Below, one piece after another: positions 24,774 to 34,135 of a stretch of 64,000 nt of DNA. The translations under genes were made by a program, and so were the position numbers. The stretch lies in NCBI GenBank assembly GCA_026645945.1, contig JAPKMO010000007.1, positions 1 through 64,000 of the forward strand. Direction: 5' to 3'. The DNA comes from Anaerolineae bacterium (GTDB lineage Bacteria; Chloroflexota; Anaerolineae; Aggregatilineales; Phototrophicaceae). Below the pieces are notes generated by a model. The model was not told the origin of the DNA and made no database searches. It saw only the letters and a list, made by a program, of their open reading frames with translations. Numbering within the stretch: position 1 is the stretch's first letter; every line of letters begins with the position of its first letter.

Positions 24774-26981
24774 ATGACCGAAGAAATTACGCGCGAAAAA
24801 TGGCTTTTGTCCCGACGGCAGTTTTTAAAAGGGGCGGCGCTGGCAGGTACGGGCGCGGCGCTGGCGAAAGCCGGCATCTTTGACCTGACACCGGCGCGGG
24901 CGCAGGGGACGACACACTTTTTGCCCGGCCCGACCGCCGATTATCAGGTGTATACGATGTGCGAAATGTGCGTCTGGCGCTGCGGCGTGGTGGCTAAGGT
25001 GCGGAACGGCGTCGTCGAAAAGCTGGACGGAAACCCGAATCACCCGCACTCATTGGGCAACCTATGCGCGCGCGGGCAAAGTGGTTTGATGATGACTTAT
25101 GACCCCGACCGCGTGTTGGCTCCGCTGATGCGCGTGGGCGAGCGCGGCAGCGGGCGTTTTCGCCAGGCGACCTGGGATGAGGCGCTCGATTTCACCGCCG
25201 AGCAGATGCTCCGCATCAAAGATACCTACGGGCCGCAGGCGATGGTGTTTTCCTCCACGCATAACCTCAGCCAGCCGTTGTTTGAAAACCTGCTGAATGC
25301 TTACGGCAGCCCGAATTACGGGACGCAGCGCAGCCTGTGTTTTAACGCGATGGTCACGGCGCACCTGCTCACCTATGGCATTCAGGAGCCGGCGCGCCGT
25401 TATGATGGCATGAAATATATCATCCTGACCGGGCGCAACCTGATGGAGGGCATCAGCACCAGCGAAACGCGCCAGTTGATGGAGGTCATCAGCGAGGGCG
25501 CGCACGTCGTCGTACTCGACCCGCGCTTCACCAAAACGGCAGCGAAAGCCGGTGAGTGGCTGCCGATCAAACCGGGTATGGACTTGGCGTTCCACCTGGC
25601 GCTGATTAACGTCATCGTCAGCGAAAACCTGTACGATAGAAACTTTGTAAACAACTATACGGTCGGTTTTGATGAACTGGCCGAATCCGTCAAGCCATAC
25701 ACGCCGCGCTGGGCGGCTGAACTGACCGAAATCCCCGAAGCGACCATTTACCGAATCGCTCACGAATTCGCGGCTGCCGCGCCGTTTGCTTTCGCGCATC
25801 CCAACTGGCGCACCAGCAACTTTGTGAACAGCTTCCAGACGGAGCGGGCTGTCGCTGTTCTTAATGCGCTTATCGGTATCTGCCCGGAGCAGGGGGACTG
25901 CATCTTTCCTGAAGAAGATCACGTCGGGTTAGGTTCGCCGCCGCAGCCGGCTTATCCCCGTATCAGCGCGCAGCGGCTTGACGGCGTACCCTGGAAATAC
26001 CCGCTCGTGCCGCTCAAACTGGGCGTGTTCCAGGAAATCCGCGATAACATCCTGACCGGACAGCCCTACCAGGCGCGCGGCTGGTTCTTCAGCCGCCAGA
26101 ATCCGATCATGAGCCTGCCTGACCAGGCTAAAACTATCCAGGCGTTTGAGAAACTGGAATTTATCGTCTCGGTGGACATCATCCTGAACGACTCGTCGTG
26201 GTATGCCGATGTGATTCTGCCGGAGGCGACCTATCTCGAACGTTACGACCCGGTTCATGCGGTCGGCAACCGCGTTTTCATCCGCCAGCCAGTTGTCGAA
26301 CCGCTTGGCGAGGCGCGGTCGGCGCTGTGGATTTACCGCGAACTGGGCCGGCGGTTGGGACTGCAAGACTTTTTCCAGTACGTTGATGAGGAAGATTATA
26401 TCCGCCAGCAGATTGCGCCGTTCGGCGTCACGCTGGAGCATCTGAAGCAGGTTGGTTATTTTGACGTGCCGCGCGAGAAAAAGAGCGGCGAGCGCATCTG
26501 GGATACTCCCAGCGGTAAGGTCGAAATCGCCTCGGAAACGCTGCGCCGGGCGGGTTTTCCCGCCGTGCCGGTATGGGAAGCGCCGCCTGAACCGCCAGCG
26601 GGGCGCTTCTATCTGCTCACCGGCAAGGTTGGGCAGCATACGCAGTTCGCTACCCAGAACAACGCCTATTTAACCGAAGTGGATTATCACACCCATGACC
26701 TGTGGATGCACCCGTTGGCGGCGGCAGAGCGCGGCATTCGGGACGGCGATCTGGTGCGGGTGGCGAGCGATGTGGGAGAAGTCGAAATCACGGTTTGGGT
26801 GACGGAAGGCATTCGCCCGGACTGCGTTTATATGGCGCCGGGGTTCGGCCATACCAGCAAGGGGTTGAAAAAGGCATACGGGCGGGGCGCGAATGCCAGC
26901 CGCGTACACGTGACCTATACCGACCCGGTAAGCGGCGGCCAGGCCCTGACGCAGACCTTTGTGACGGTAGAAAAGGCGTAG
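24774..26981 (+). CDS. Psr/Phs-type molybdopterin oxidoreductase catalytic subunit (Tat-exported)
   Basis: 735 aa. The start at 24774 has AGGAAGGG upstream. SRRQFLK at 13-19 is a clear Tat signal, so the enzyme folds in the cytoplasm and acts outside. A [4Fe-4S] site uses Cys63, Cys66, Cys70 and Cys98. RSLCFNAM places Cys189 as the probable Mo ligand, as in polysulfide and thiosulfate reductases. The C-terminal molybdopterin-dinucleotide domain contains TGKVGQHTQFATQNN. With the sulfur transporters, polysulfide, thiosulfate or tetrathionate is the likely substrate; direction (reduction or oxidation) is not fixed by sequence. Confidence 0.82.
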   Translation: MTEEITREKWLLSRRQFLKGAALAGTGAALAKAGIFDLTPARAQGTTHFLPGPTADYQVYTMCEMCVWRCGVVAKVRNGVVEKLDGNPNHPHSLGNLCARGQSGLMMTYDPDRVLAPLMRVGERGSGRFRQATWDEALDFTAEQMLRIKDTYGPQAMVFSSTHNLSQPLFENLLNAYGSPNYGTQRSLCFNAMVTAHLLTYGIQEPARRYDGMKYIILTGRNLMEGISTSETRQLMEVISEGAHVVVLDPRFTKTAAKAGEWLPIKPGMDLAFHLALINVIVSENLYDRNFVNNYTVGFDELAESVKPYTPRWAAELTEIPEATIYRIAHEFAAAAPFAFAHPNWRTSNFVNSFQTERAVAVLNALIGICPEQGDCIFPEEDHVGLGSPPQPAYPRISAQRLDGVPWKYPLVPLKLGVFQEIRDNILTGQPYQARGWFFSRQNPIMSLPDQAKTIQAFEKLEFIVSVDIILNDSSWYADVILPEATYLERYDPVHAVGNRVFIRQPVVEPLGEARSALWIYRELGRRLGLQDFFQYVDEEDYIRQQIAPFGVTLEHLKQVGYFDVPREKKSGERIWDTPSGKVEIASETLRRAGFPAVPVWEAPPEPPAGRFYLLTGKVGQHTQFATQNNAYLTEVDYHTHDLWMHPLAAAERGIRDGDLVRVASDVGEVEITVWVTEGIRPDCVYMAPGFGHTSKGLKKAYGRGANASRVHVTYTDPVSGGQALTQTFVTVEKA

Positions 26982-26984
26982 GTC

Positions 26985-27719
26985 ATGGCTGAGAAAAAAC
27001 GATACGCATTCGTAATTGACCCCGCGCGCTGTATTGACTGCCGCGCGTGCCTGGTGGCCTGCCGCGCCGAGTGGAACACGCCCGCTGGGCAAACGCGCAT
27101 CTGGGTTCACAGCGACGGGCCGCAGGGTGTTTTCCCGAACTTGTCGCAGACGTTTATCCCGGCGCAGTGCCATCACTGCGAAGACCCCTGGTGCGTGGAT
27201 GCCTGTCCCACCGGGGCGACCTTCAAGCGCGAGGATGGGCTGGTGTTGATTGATGAAGAAGCCTGCATCGGCTGTGGTCTGTGCGTGAACGCCTGCCCGT
27301 ATCAGGCGCGTTTTCGTAACACTGTAACCGGCAAGGCCGATAAGTGTTCGGCCTGCTTCCACCGCGTTGAAGCGGGGGAAATGCCGGCCTGCGTGGCGAC
27401 CTGCATCGGGGGGGCGCGGCTGTTTGGCGACCTGAACGACCCCGAAAGCACCGTCAGCCGGGCCATTGCAGGCCGCGCTGTCTACCGCCCGATCACCAAC
27501 GAGGTGAATACGCAGCCGATGACGCTGTACCTATCATCTCCAGCAGCTGCGGCGGTGCAGGTCAGCCCGCAGCCGCGCGAACCCGTCCCGGCGGAAACGT
27601 TCTGGCACACCGTCGCGCTGCCGGTGGTTAAAGCGGCGGTGGCATTGGCCTTCGGCGGGCAGGCGCTGGCTTTTATCTTCCAACTGTTTAAGGGCGAAAA
27701 CGAGTACGAAGAGGCATAG
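26985..27719 (+). CDS. Four-cluster ferredoxin subunit with C-terminal membrane anchor (PsrB/FdnH-like)
   Basis: 244 aa. Cysteine groups CIDCRACLVAC, CHHCEDPWCVDAC, CIGCGLCVNAC and CSACFHRVEAGEMPACVATC give four [4Fe-4S] clusters, the wire between catalytic and membrane subunits. Residues about 205-230 (TVALPVVKAAVALAFGGQALAF) form a single membrane helix, which PsrB lacks but formate dehydrogenase FdnH has. It starts 3 bp after the catalytic gene. There is no Tat signal, so it would travel with the catalytic subunit. Confidence 0.85.
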   Translation: MAEKKRYAFVIDPARCIDCRACLVACRAEWNTPAGQTRIWVHSDGPQGVFPNLSQTFIPAQCHHCEDPWCVDACPTGATFKREDGLVLIDEEACIGCGLCVNACPYQARFRNTVTGKADKCSACFHRVEAGEMPACVATCIGGARLFGDLNDPESTVSRAIAGRAVYRPITNEVNTQPMTLYLSSPAAAAVQVSPQPREPVPAETFWHTVALPVVKAAVALAFGGQALAFIFQLFKGENEYEEA

Positions 27720-27723
27720 GCTG

Positions 27724-28563
27724 ATGTCCCACGAAAAATTGACCTTAGAGGAGCGCGAAGCCCTGCGCCAGCAAACGCTGGTGAAACACTATACCGCCAA
27801 CATCCTGACTCACTGGTTTAATGTCGCCATGTGGCTGTTCCTGCTGCCAACAGGGCTGGGGATTTTGCTGGGCAAGATATATCCTTTTGTGCCGGAAGCC
27901 TGGAATAATCTGATGAATCAGATTTTCGGCGGGTTAGCGCCGTTAATTCACTGGCATTCCATTTTTGGGCAAGTCTGGTTCTTCGTGCTGATTTTTAACG
28001 TGCTTTTCGGCTTTCGGAAGTACTTCATCCCCTTCGCAGCGCAGCGTATGTTCATGGATAGGGATGATTGGAAGTGGCTGATGATTCGCCCCTTCCAGAT
28101 GTTTGGGTTCAAGAAAAATCAGGAACTGCCGCCGCAGGACGCCTACAACGGCGGCCAGAAGCTGTACAGCTATCTGGTGGTGGTCGGCACGGTGGGTATC
28201 GGCGTCACGGGGTTGATTCTGACCTACAGCGAGGCCATCCCGACATCGCTCCAGTGGATTATCCAGTGGGCGATGCCGCTGCATTTTCTGGCCGTTGGCA
28301 CGACGTTCGCGGGGGTGATTATCCACGTGTACATGGGCGCGATCATGCCGGAGGAACGGCAGGCGTTTTTCAGCATGTTCACCGGCAAGGTGAACGGCCT
28401 GTACGCTTACCTGCACCATCGTAAATGGTACGAGCGTAAAATGGCCGAAAAGGCCGCCTGGGAAGATTTTTATAACCGACAGCTTGAGGCTGTGGGTGTG
28501 GAAACCCCTGCCGAGGGCGGGCTGGAAGCTCCGCCTGCACCCGAACCAGCGGGAGGGGATTAA
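27724..28563 (+). CDS. Cytochrome b subunit of the molybdopterin enzyme (FdnI-like)
   Basis: 279 aa. An N-terminal TANILTHWFNVAMWLFLLPTG helix with His is followed by LIHWHSIFGQVWFFVLIFNVLF and later MPLHFLAVGTTFAGVIIHVYMG; these histidines suit two b haems as in the FdnI family. It would exchange electrons between the FeS subunit and quinone. The C-terminal 40 residues are charged and Pro-rich. The enzyme thus has a formate-dehydrogenase-type membrane arm rather than the NrfD-type arm usual for Psr. Confidence 0.8.
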   Translation: MSHEKLTLEEREALRQQTLVKHYTANILTHWFNVAMWLFLLPTGLGILLGKIYPFVPEAWNNLMNQIFGGLAPLIHWHSIFGQVWFFVLIFNVLFGFRKYFIPFAAQRMFMDRDDWKWLMIRPFQMFGFKKNQELPPQDAYNGGQKLYSYLVVVGTVGIGVTGLILTYSEAIPTSLQWIIQWAMPLHFLAVGTTFAGVIIHVYMGAIMPEERQAFFSMFTGKVNGLYAYLHHRKWYERKMAEKAAWEDFYNRQLEAVGVETPAEGGLEAPPAPEPAGGD

Positions 28564-28564
28564 C

Positions 28565-29203
28565 ATGCGGCGACTTGCGATTATACTGCTGCTGGCTTCG
28601 ACCCTGGCCGCGTGCGCCGAAGCGGCCCCAACGCCGCGACCGACCGAAGTTGTGCCGACGATTGCGCCGGAACCGACGTTTGACCCGGCGGGCGATGTCC
28701 GGCATGGCGCGGTTTTATTTACCACCTGGCGCTGCGATAACTGTCACGGCGGGCTGGCCGAGGGGCGCATCGGCCCGCCGCTGGCGCAAACGCGGCTGTC
28801 CCCAGCGGATTTCACCGAAGCGATCCGCGAAACGCGACCGCCTAAACCGGCTTTCAGCGAAAGCGAATTGAGCGAAGCCGATGTGCGCGACCTCTACGCC
28901 TGGGTGTTGTCGCTGGACGCCGGAGTCCAGGCGGCTGCCGCGCCCACGCTGGGGGAGGGGGAAATCCTGGGGATGCAGCTGTACACCGAAAGCGGCTGCG
29001 ACCGGTGTCATGGCGCGTTTGCCCAGGGCGGCAGCGCGGCGGCGCTGGTGGGGTATCCCGAAGACGCGGCGGCCTTCCTGCTGGCGATGTCGTCCAGCAC
29101 AGCTGATGTGCCGGAGCATGACCTGGAGGAACTTGACGCGGGACTCATGCGGCGCTTGCATGGCTGGCTGCAAGCTGGGGCCGACCCGAACAGCGGGTGT
29201 TAA
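28565..29203 (+). CDS. Diheme c-type cytochrome lipoprotein
   Basis: 212 aa from the ATG at 28565, with GGGAGGGG upstream. Residues 1-17 form a lipoprotein signal (lipobox LAAC, Cys17), so it is anchored at the outer face of the membrane. A Thr/Pro-rich linker leads to two cytochrome c domains with haem sites at 57-61 (CDNCH) and 145-149 (CDRCH). It starts 1 bp after the cytochrome b stop. Likely role: electron carrier between the membrane and the multiheme partner. Confidence 0.83.
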   Translation: MRRLAIILLLASTLAACAEAAPTPRPTEVVPTIAPEPTFDPAGDVRHGAVLFTTWRCDNCHGGLAEGRIGPPLAQTRLSPADFTEAIRETRPPKPAFSESELSEADVRDLYAWVLSLDAGVQAAAAPTLGEGEILGMQLYTESGCDRCHGAFAQGGSAAALVGYPEDAAAFLLAMSSSTADVPEHDLEELDAGLMRRLHGWLQAGADPNSGC

Positions 29204-29232
29204 AAACGCCGGCAGTGGTGGAGCGATAGACT

Positions 29233-30510
29233 TTGCCCGAACCCTCGGTCAAGCCGGCTCGCATTATCCTTCCGCTGGTGGCGCTGGTCGGCCTGGTGCT
29301 GGCGCTGGCGGCGTCGCTGATGGCGGTGCAGCGGCCTGTGCTGGAACTGACGCCGGCGCGAACCGGCCAGCCGGAACGCTGCCTGACCTGCCACAACGGG
29401 ATTGAGGAAATCAGCCCGTCCCATCCGCTAGAGGACTTTGGCTGCGTGTCCTGTCATGGCGGGGGGGCGTTGGCGCTGGAAAAAGAGGCCGCCCATGATG
29501 GTTTGACGGCGAACCCGTCCGCGCTGGATGTAGCGCAGCAGTTTTGCGGAGAATGCCATGCCGGGCAGATCGTCCTGACGCAGCGCAGCCTGATGGCGAC
29601 CTATGCTGGGGCGATTAGCCTGGTGCGGCGGGCATTCGGCTTGCAGCCGGACGAAACAGCCTTGTTCGCCGTCCAGCCGGTAGATCATTTGCAGGCGTTC
29701 GCGCCGGATGAAAATGCGCCGCCGCCGGTGCGTAGTTTTGCCACCAACTGTCTGGGCTGCCACCTGTACGCCGAGCCGCGCGAGGCCGATTATTATCACC
29801 GCAGCACCGGCTGCGCAAGCTGCCATATGCTGGCGGAAACGGACGGCCTCTACCAGGGCGGCGACCCATCCATCCCGAAAGATCAACCCGGATACGCCGC
29901 GCGCCACGAATTTACCCTGGCGATTCCCTATACACAGTGTAACCACTGCCACAACCGGGGCAACTACGATCTGCGGACGATGACGTTTTTGGAACGTGAT
30001 GATCTGCCGCCGCCGCAAAATACATCCGAGCGTGAAAAGCGGCTGCGCGAGTATTACCAGCCTATCGGCCAATTCACACTTTGCGAATGGGAACTGGACT
30101 GTATAGACTGTCACACATCGTTAGAGGTAATGGGCGACGCGCAGTTATACAGCAGCCGCAGCCAGGCGCAGTATGTCCAATGTTCGACCTGTCATGGGAC
30201 ACTGGATGCGCCGCCCGACGAGATGGTGATCGCGGCTGAGGATGACCCGGCGCTTAAGCGGGCGCGGCTCAACCCAAATGTTGATTTGGAGATCGGAATG
30301 ACAGTGATTGCCACTTCGCGCGGGGAGGCTTTTTGGCACGCGCAGAAACACGATGGACGCTGGACGCTGACGGGCAAAGCAGCCGGCCAGCAGTACGATA
30401 TTCCCCTGGTGATGGGGTCGGGCTGCCAGCAAAAACCTGACCAGCAGGCCAGCCACTACTGCCACGAATGCCATGCTTATGATCGTGATTCCGCGCTGGC
30501 TGCGCCGTAG
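29233..30510 (+). CDS. Membrane-anchored nonaheme c-type cytochrome
   Basis: 425 aa, start TTG with GGAG 9 bp upstream. One N-terminal membrane helix (about 11-31) without an obvious cleavage site anchors it. Nine CxxCH sites are visible at 50, 71, 105, 173, 194, 236, 290, 317 and 410. The spacing of the last (near the C-terminus after a 90-residue haem-free stretch) is unusual. I do not recognise it as a hydroxylamine-oxidoreductase or tetrathionate-reductase homologue. It may store or relay electrons for the sulfur enzyme, or catalyse a reaction itself. Confidence 0.82.
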   Translation: MPEPSVKPARIILPLVALVGLVLALAASLMAVQRPVLELTPARTGQPERCLTCHNGIEEISPSHPLEDFGCVSCHGGGALALEKEAAHDGLTANPSALDVAQQFCGECHAGQIVLTQRSLMATYAGAISLVRRAFGLQPDETALFAVQPVDHLQAFAPDENAPPPVRSFATNCLGCHLYAEPREADYYHRSTGCASCHMLAETDGLYQGGDPSIPKDQPGYAARHEFTLAIPYTQCNHCHNRGNYDLRTMTFLERDDLPPPQNTSEREKRLREYYQPIGQFTLCEWELDCIDCHTSLEVMGDAQLYSSRSQAQYVQCSTCHGTLDAPPDEMVIAAEDDPALKRARLNPNVDLEIGMTVIATSRGEAFWHAQKHDGRWTLTGKAAGQQYDIPLVMGSGCQQKPDQQASHYCHECHAYDRDSALAAP

Positions 30511-30516
30511 GCCTGT

Positions 30517-31098
30517 ATGCTGACGACGGCGATTCTGGTGGGTGGGCGTTCCAGCCGCATGGGGAGCGATAAGGCGCTGCTGGTTTTGAAAGGCAAGCCG
30601 GTTCTCCAGCATGTGATCGAACGGGCAGCCCTGCCTGGCGCGGCGATTTTTTTGATCGCCAACGAACCGGAAAAATATGCTGCGTTTGGACTGCCGATTT
30701 TCTCGGATGTGAAACCGGGTGCGGGGTCGTTGGGTGGACTATATACCGCTTTGGCGCACAGCCCAACCGATTATACGCTGTGTGTGGCCTGCGACATGCC
30801 GCTTTTGAATACAAATTTGCTGATTTATATGGCGGGGCTGCGGCAGGAGTATGATGCAGTTGTGCCGCGCATCGAGGGTAAGCCGGAGCCGTTCCACGCG
30901 GTTTACCGCAAGACGTGTTTAGAGCCGATTCGGGCGCGATTGGAACGCGGCCAACTGCGCGTCTCGGACTTTTATCAGGATGTCAGCACCCGGTACGTTG
31001 AGGAGGCTGATCTCCAGCAGATTGACCCGGAGCTGCATTCGTTTCTGAACATCAATACGCCGGATGATTTGGCGCGGGTTCAGGCGCTTGTGGGGTAA
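30517..31098 (+). CDS. mobA: Molybdenum cofactor guanylyltransferase MobA
   Basis: 193 aa. The nucleotide-binding opening TAILVGGRSSRMGSDKALL matches the MobA signature LxGGxSxRMGxDK, and VACDMPLLN holds the metal-binding Asp. The enzyme joins GMP to molybdopterin to make the bis-MGD cofactor needed by the Psr-type catalytic subunit encoded upstream. It starts 6 bp after the nonaheme gene and ends the operon. Confidence 0.88.
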   Translation: MLTTAILVGGRSSRMGSDKALLVLKGKPVLQHVIERAALPGAAIFLIANEPEKYAAFGLPIFSDVKPGAGSLGGLYTALAHSPTDYTLCVACDMPLLNTNLLIYMAGLRQEYDAVVPRIEGKPEPFHAVYRKTCLEPIRARLERGQLRVSDFYQDVSTRYVEEADLQQIDPELHSFLNINTPDDLARVQALVG

Positions 31099-31119
31099 AA
31101 CGGGCCGCCGCGCCGCAGT

Positions 31120-31470
31120 TTATGTTGGCACGTCCTCCGTCTCCACTTCGATGGATTCGATGTAAAACTCCTCGCCCGATTCGACAGCCACAATGTCGCT
31201 GCCGCAGTTGGGGCAGGTGAAATCGCCGCCCAGGTAATAACGATAGCCGCAGTCGTAACAGAGCATCACCGCCGGCTCACGCCGGAAGTGCAGCCGCGCG
31301 CCTTCGGCAATGGTTCCCTGGCTGATGATGTCCCAATAAAACTGTACCGACTCGTCCACAAATGAAGCCAACTGGCCGATAACCAGATGGATGTCGGTGA
31401 TGCGCCGGGCTTCGCCGGCATGATTCAATATGATTTCAAGGACGCTCTGGGTGACAGGGAGTTCGTGCAT
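31120..31470 (-). CDS. hypA: Hydrogenase nickel-insertion protein HypA
   Basis: 116 aa. The invariant N-terminal MHE (Ni-binding His2) and the zinc pairs CYDC and CPNC (about 71-74 and 87-90) are intact. HypA delivers Ni to the hydrogenase large subunit. It is the last gene of the minus-strand group 3b operon, converging on mobA with only about 20 bp between. HypBCDEF are not in this window. Confidence 0.9.
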   Translation of the reverse strand: MHELPVTQSVLEIILNHAGEARRITDIHLVIGQLASFVDESVQFYWDIISQGTIAEGARLHFRREPAVMLCYDCGYRYYLGGDFTCPNCGSDIVAVESGEEFYIESIEVETEDVPT

Positions 31471-31546
31471 CAGGCTCAGTCAGTTGTTTTTGGTTTATTG
31501 TACCCGCCACAGCCAAGGACAACAATGGGGTGTCACCGACGGAATG

Positions 31547-32005
31547 TTATGAGTATAATATTTCCGCTGCCATTTGTTCAACCAGTGCCGGGAGAACTGC
31601 TTCGACTGCCGGTGATAAACTGATGCCCAGGTCGAAGTTCGCGCCCTCGATGCCATAAATGACCAGGCGGGGCGGCAGTTCATCCAGCGCCCGCGCCATC
31701 TCCACCGCTTCGGCCACGCTGAAGGCATGGGTCGAGTAGTGGAAAAATTCGGCAGGGATGGGTGAAAACCCGGCGTCCAGTCGGTAAATCGTGCCGGGGG
31801 CAGCGCCGGATGAAACGGCATCTACCAGAAAAACGGCTGCCGCGCCGCCCCAGGCCGCCATCAGCGCTGCGCCTTCGCCGCTTTGCTCGATGACACGCAG
31901 GCCGGGCAGCTGCCTGGCTTGCAACATGCGCGCCGCGATCAGCCCAACGGCATCATCACCGCGAAACTCGTTACCGATGCCAACGCATAAAACTGAACTG
32001 CTCAT
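31547..32005 (-). CDS. Hydrogenase maturation protease (for the group 3b large subunit)
   Basis: 152 aa from the ATG at 32005, which puts the conserved CVGIGNEFRGDDAVG right after the start; Glu and Asp here bind the Ni of the precursor. VFLVDAVSSG and STHAFSVAEA are further family motifs. It follows the group 3b large-subunit gene by 69 bp and should remove that subunit's short C-terminal peptide after Ni insertion. A separate protease gene serves the group 4 enzyme. Confidence 0.87.
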   Translation of the reverse strand: MSSSVLCVGIGNEFRGDDAVGLIAARMLQARQLPGLRVIEQSGEGAALMAAWGGAAAVFLVDAVSSGAAPGTIYRLDAGFSPIPAEFFHYSTHAFSVAEAVEMARALDELPPRLVIYGIEGANFDLGISLSPAVEAVLPALVEQMAAEILYS

Positions 32006-32074
32006 AGGGTTTGCAGTCACCGGCTTAAAACTCTTCCAGGGGCATGAATAGGCCATGCCCCTTATATGAGTAGG

Positions 32075-33364
32075 CTACTCGCGCTCGATATTGACCTTCA
32101 AAAAGTGTACCGAACAGGAGATGCACGGATCGTAATTTCGGACGGCCTGCTCGCACTGCCAGGTCAGGCGGTCGTCCGGCAGGTCTGCCGCCCGTTCGAC
32201 GAAATGCCACAGATCATTTTCAATCGTTTTCTGGTTTTGCGATGTCGGGGGGATGATCTTGGCATCGAGAATCAGCCCGTTGGCATCAAGCGTGTAACGG
32301 TGGTACAGGATGCCGCGCGGCGCTTCGGTGCAGCCCCAGCCTGTGCCGGCGCGGGGCCGCACGTCTACGACCGGCTGCTCTGGCATTTCGTAGGCTTCGA
32401 TGATCCGCAGCGCCTCGTGGCAGGCGTAGAGCGTTTCCAGGCTGCGGACGACGATGCTCTTGAAGGGGTTCAGCACCGGCGGTTTGGCGCCGACCTCGTG
32501 GGCAAGGGCCTGAATGTCTGTGGGCAGTTTGTCGAAGTTGAGGTTGAAACGCGCCAGCGGCCCGACGAAATACGAGCCTTTGCCCTTGATGACCGAGTGA
32601 AGCGCCGTCGAGTGCGCGACGTGTTCTTCGGCAAAGGTGTTTTCGTAGTCTGAGATGTCAATGTCCACACCTTTGTTGGAAACCAGCCGACCCTCGTTGT
32701 AGGGATATTCATTGGGGTGGCGCAGCGCGACAAATTCGTAATCCTGCTCGAACTCCGGGAAGGGCAGCCCCGCCGTGAAACGCACCATGTCTTCCGCCAG
32801 CTTTCGGGCGAGCGTTAATTTTTCGCCCAGTTCAAGAAGCTGGCGTTTGTTCGGCACTTTGTAGAAACCGCCGACGCGAACGTTAATGGGGTGAATTTCG
32901 CGCCCGCCGACCAGCGTGACGATTTCGTTGCCGATTTTTTTCAGCAGCAGACCATTTTTGACAACTTCGGGGTACACTTTCGCCATCTGGATGGCATCCG
33001 GGTAGCCCAAAAAGTCCGGCGTGTGCAGCATGTAGGCATGCAGGACGTGGCTTTCAATCCACTCACCGCAGTAAAGCAGCCGGCGCAGCTCGCGGAGCTG
33101 GCCGCCGACCGTCACGCCGAGGGCGCGCTCCATCGCATGGACGGAACTCATCTGGTAGGCCACCGGGCAGATGCCGCAAATGCGGGCGGTGATGTCCGGC
33201 GCTTCGGTGAAGCTGCGCCCCCGCAGGAAAGCCTCGAAAAAACGAGGCGGCTCGAAAATCTTCAGCTTGACATCCACCACGCGGTCGTTTTTGACCTTAA
33301 CGTGCAGGCCGCCTTCACCTTCAACGCGGGCGAGATAATCAACCTTGATAGTTCGGGTGTTCAT
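32075..33364 (-). CDS. NiFe hydrogenase group 3b (sulfhydrogenase) large subunit
   Basis: 429 aa from the ATG at 33364, after AGGAGAG; longer readings upstream lie inside the small-subunit gene. The Ni-Fe ligands are RICGICP (Cys63, Cys66) and DPCISCSVH (Cys414, Cys417). After His420 only nine residues remain as the peptide to be cleaved. Gene order (FeS subunit, FAD subunit, small, large) matches soluble NADP-linked group 3b enzymes, which interconvert H2 and NAD(P)H and can reduce sulfur in vitro. Confidence 0.9.
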   Translation of the reverse strand: MNTRTIKVDYLARVEGEGGLHVKVKNDRVVDVKLKIFEPPRFFEAFLRGRSFTEAPDITARICGICPVAYQMSSVHAMERALGVTVGGQLRELRRLLYCGEWIESHVLHAYMLHTPDFLGYPDAIQMAKVYPEVVKNGLLLKKIGNEIVTLVGGREIHPINVRVGGFYKVPNKRQLLELGEKLTLARKLAEDMVRFTAGLPFPEFEQDYEFVALRHPNEYPYNEGRLVSNKGVDIDISDYENTFAEEHVAHSTALHSVIKGKGSYFVGPLARFNLNFDKLPTDIQALAHEVGAKPPVLNPFKSIVVRSLETLYACHEALRIIEAYEMPEQPVVDVRPRAGTGWGCTEAPRGILYHRYTLDANGLILDAKIIPPTSQNQKTIENDLWHFVERAADLPDDRLTWQCEQAVRNYDPCISCSVHFLKVNIERE

Positions 33365-34133
33365 AGACCTCGCTCTCCTTTCTGAATGCGTCGGCGTAAG
33401 CGTTAAAGCTGCGGAATGCCCGCACGATGTCCGGCGCGCTGACGCCCAGTTTGCGCCACCACTCGCCCAGAGCTGCGGTGTTGGGCGTTTCCATTGGCCC
33501 GAAGCAGCCATAACAGCCCCGGTTGTAAGCCGGGCAGAGCGCACCGCAGCCGGCATGTGTTACCGGCCCCAGACAGGGCGTGCCGTGCGCGACCATCACG
33601 CAGACTGTGCCGCGCTGCTTGCATTCCACGCATACGCTGTACGAGGGGGTGTTGGGTTTGCGCCCGTTCAGGTAGGCGCTGAGTACCTCGACCAACTGGT
33701 ATTTGTTGACGGGGCAGCCGCGCAGTTGAAAGTCTACGAACACGTGATCGGCAATGGGGGTGGATTTTTCCAGCGTTTCGATATAGGCCGGCGTAGCATA
33801 AACCGCTTTAACGTAGCTGTTAACATCTTTGAAGTTTCGCAGCGCCTGGATACCCCCGGCGGTGGCGCAGGCGCCAATCGTCACCAGGAATTTAGAGCTT
33901 TTGCGAATTTGATGAATACGCTCGGCATCATGCGGGGTCGTGATCGAACCCTCGACCAGCGACACATCATAGGGGCCGCGCACAACCGAGCGCGTGGCCT
34001 CCGGGAAATAGGCGATTTCGATTGCTCCGGCGACGGCCAGGAGTTCGTCCTCGCAGTCCAGTAAGCTCAACTGACAGCCATCGCAGGAGGCAAATTTCCA
34101 GACGGCGAGTTTGGGTTTATGGTCACGCGGCAT
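33339..34133 (-). CDS. NiFe hydrogenase group 3b small subunit
   Basis: 264 aa. [15 protein letters not shown] carries the proximal-cluster CxxC. Further cysteines in IGACATAGG and RGCPVNK complete that cluster, and a C-terminal Cys-rich stretch ([22 protein letters not shown], then [17 protein letters not shown]) binds two more. The ATG at 34133 is chosen for the GGGAG upstream. It overlaps the large-subunit gene by 26 bp. No signal peptide, so the enzyme is cytoplasmic. Confidence 0.9.
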   Translation of the reverse strand: MPRDHKPKLAVWKFASCDGCQLSLLDCEDELLAVAGAIEIAYFPEATRSVVRGPYDVSLVEGSITTPHDAERIHQIRKSSKFLVTIGACATAGGIQALRNFKDVNSYVKAVYATPAYIETLEKSTPIADHVFVDFQLRGCPVNKYQLVEVLSAYLNGRKPNTPSYSVCVECKQRGTVCVMVAHGTPCLGPVTHAGCGALCPAYNRGCYGCFGPMETPNTAALGEWWRKLGVSAPDIVRAFRSFNAYADAFRKESEVYEHPNYQG

Positions 34134-34135
34134 GG

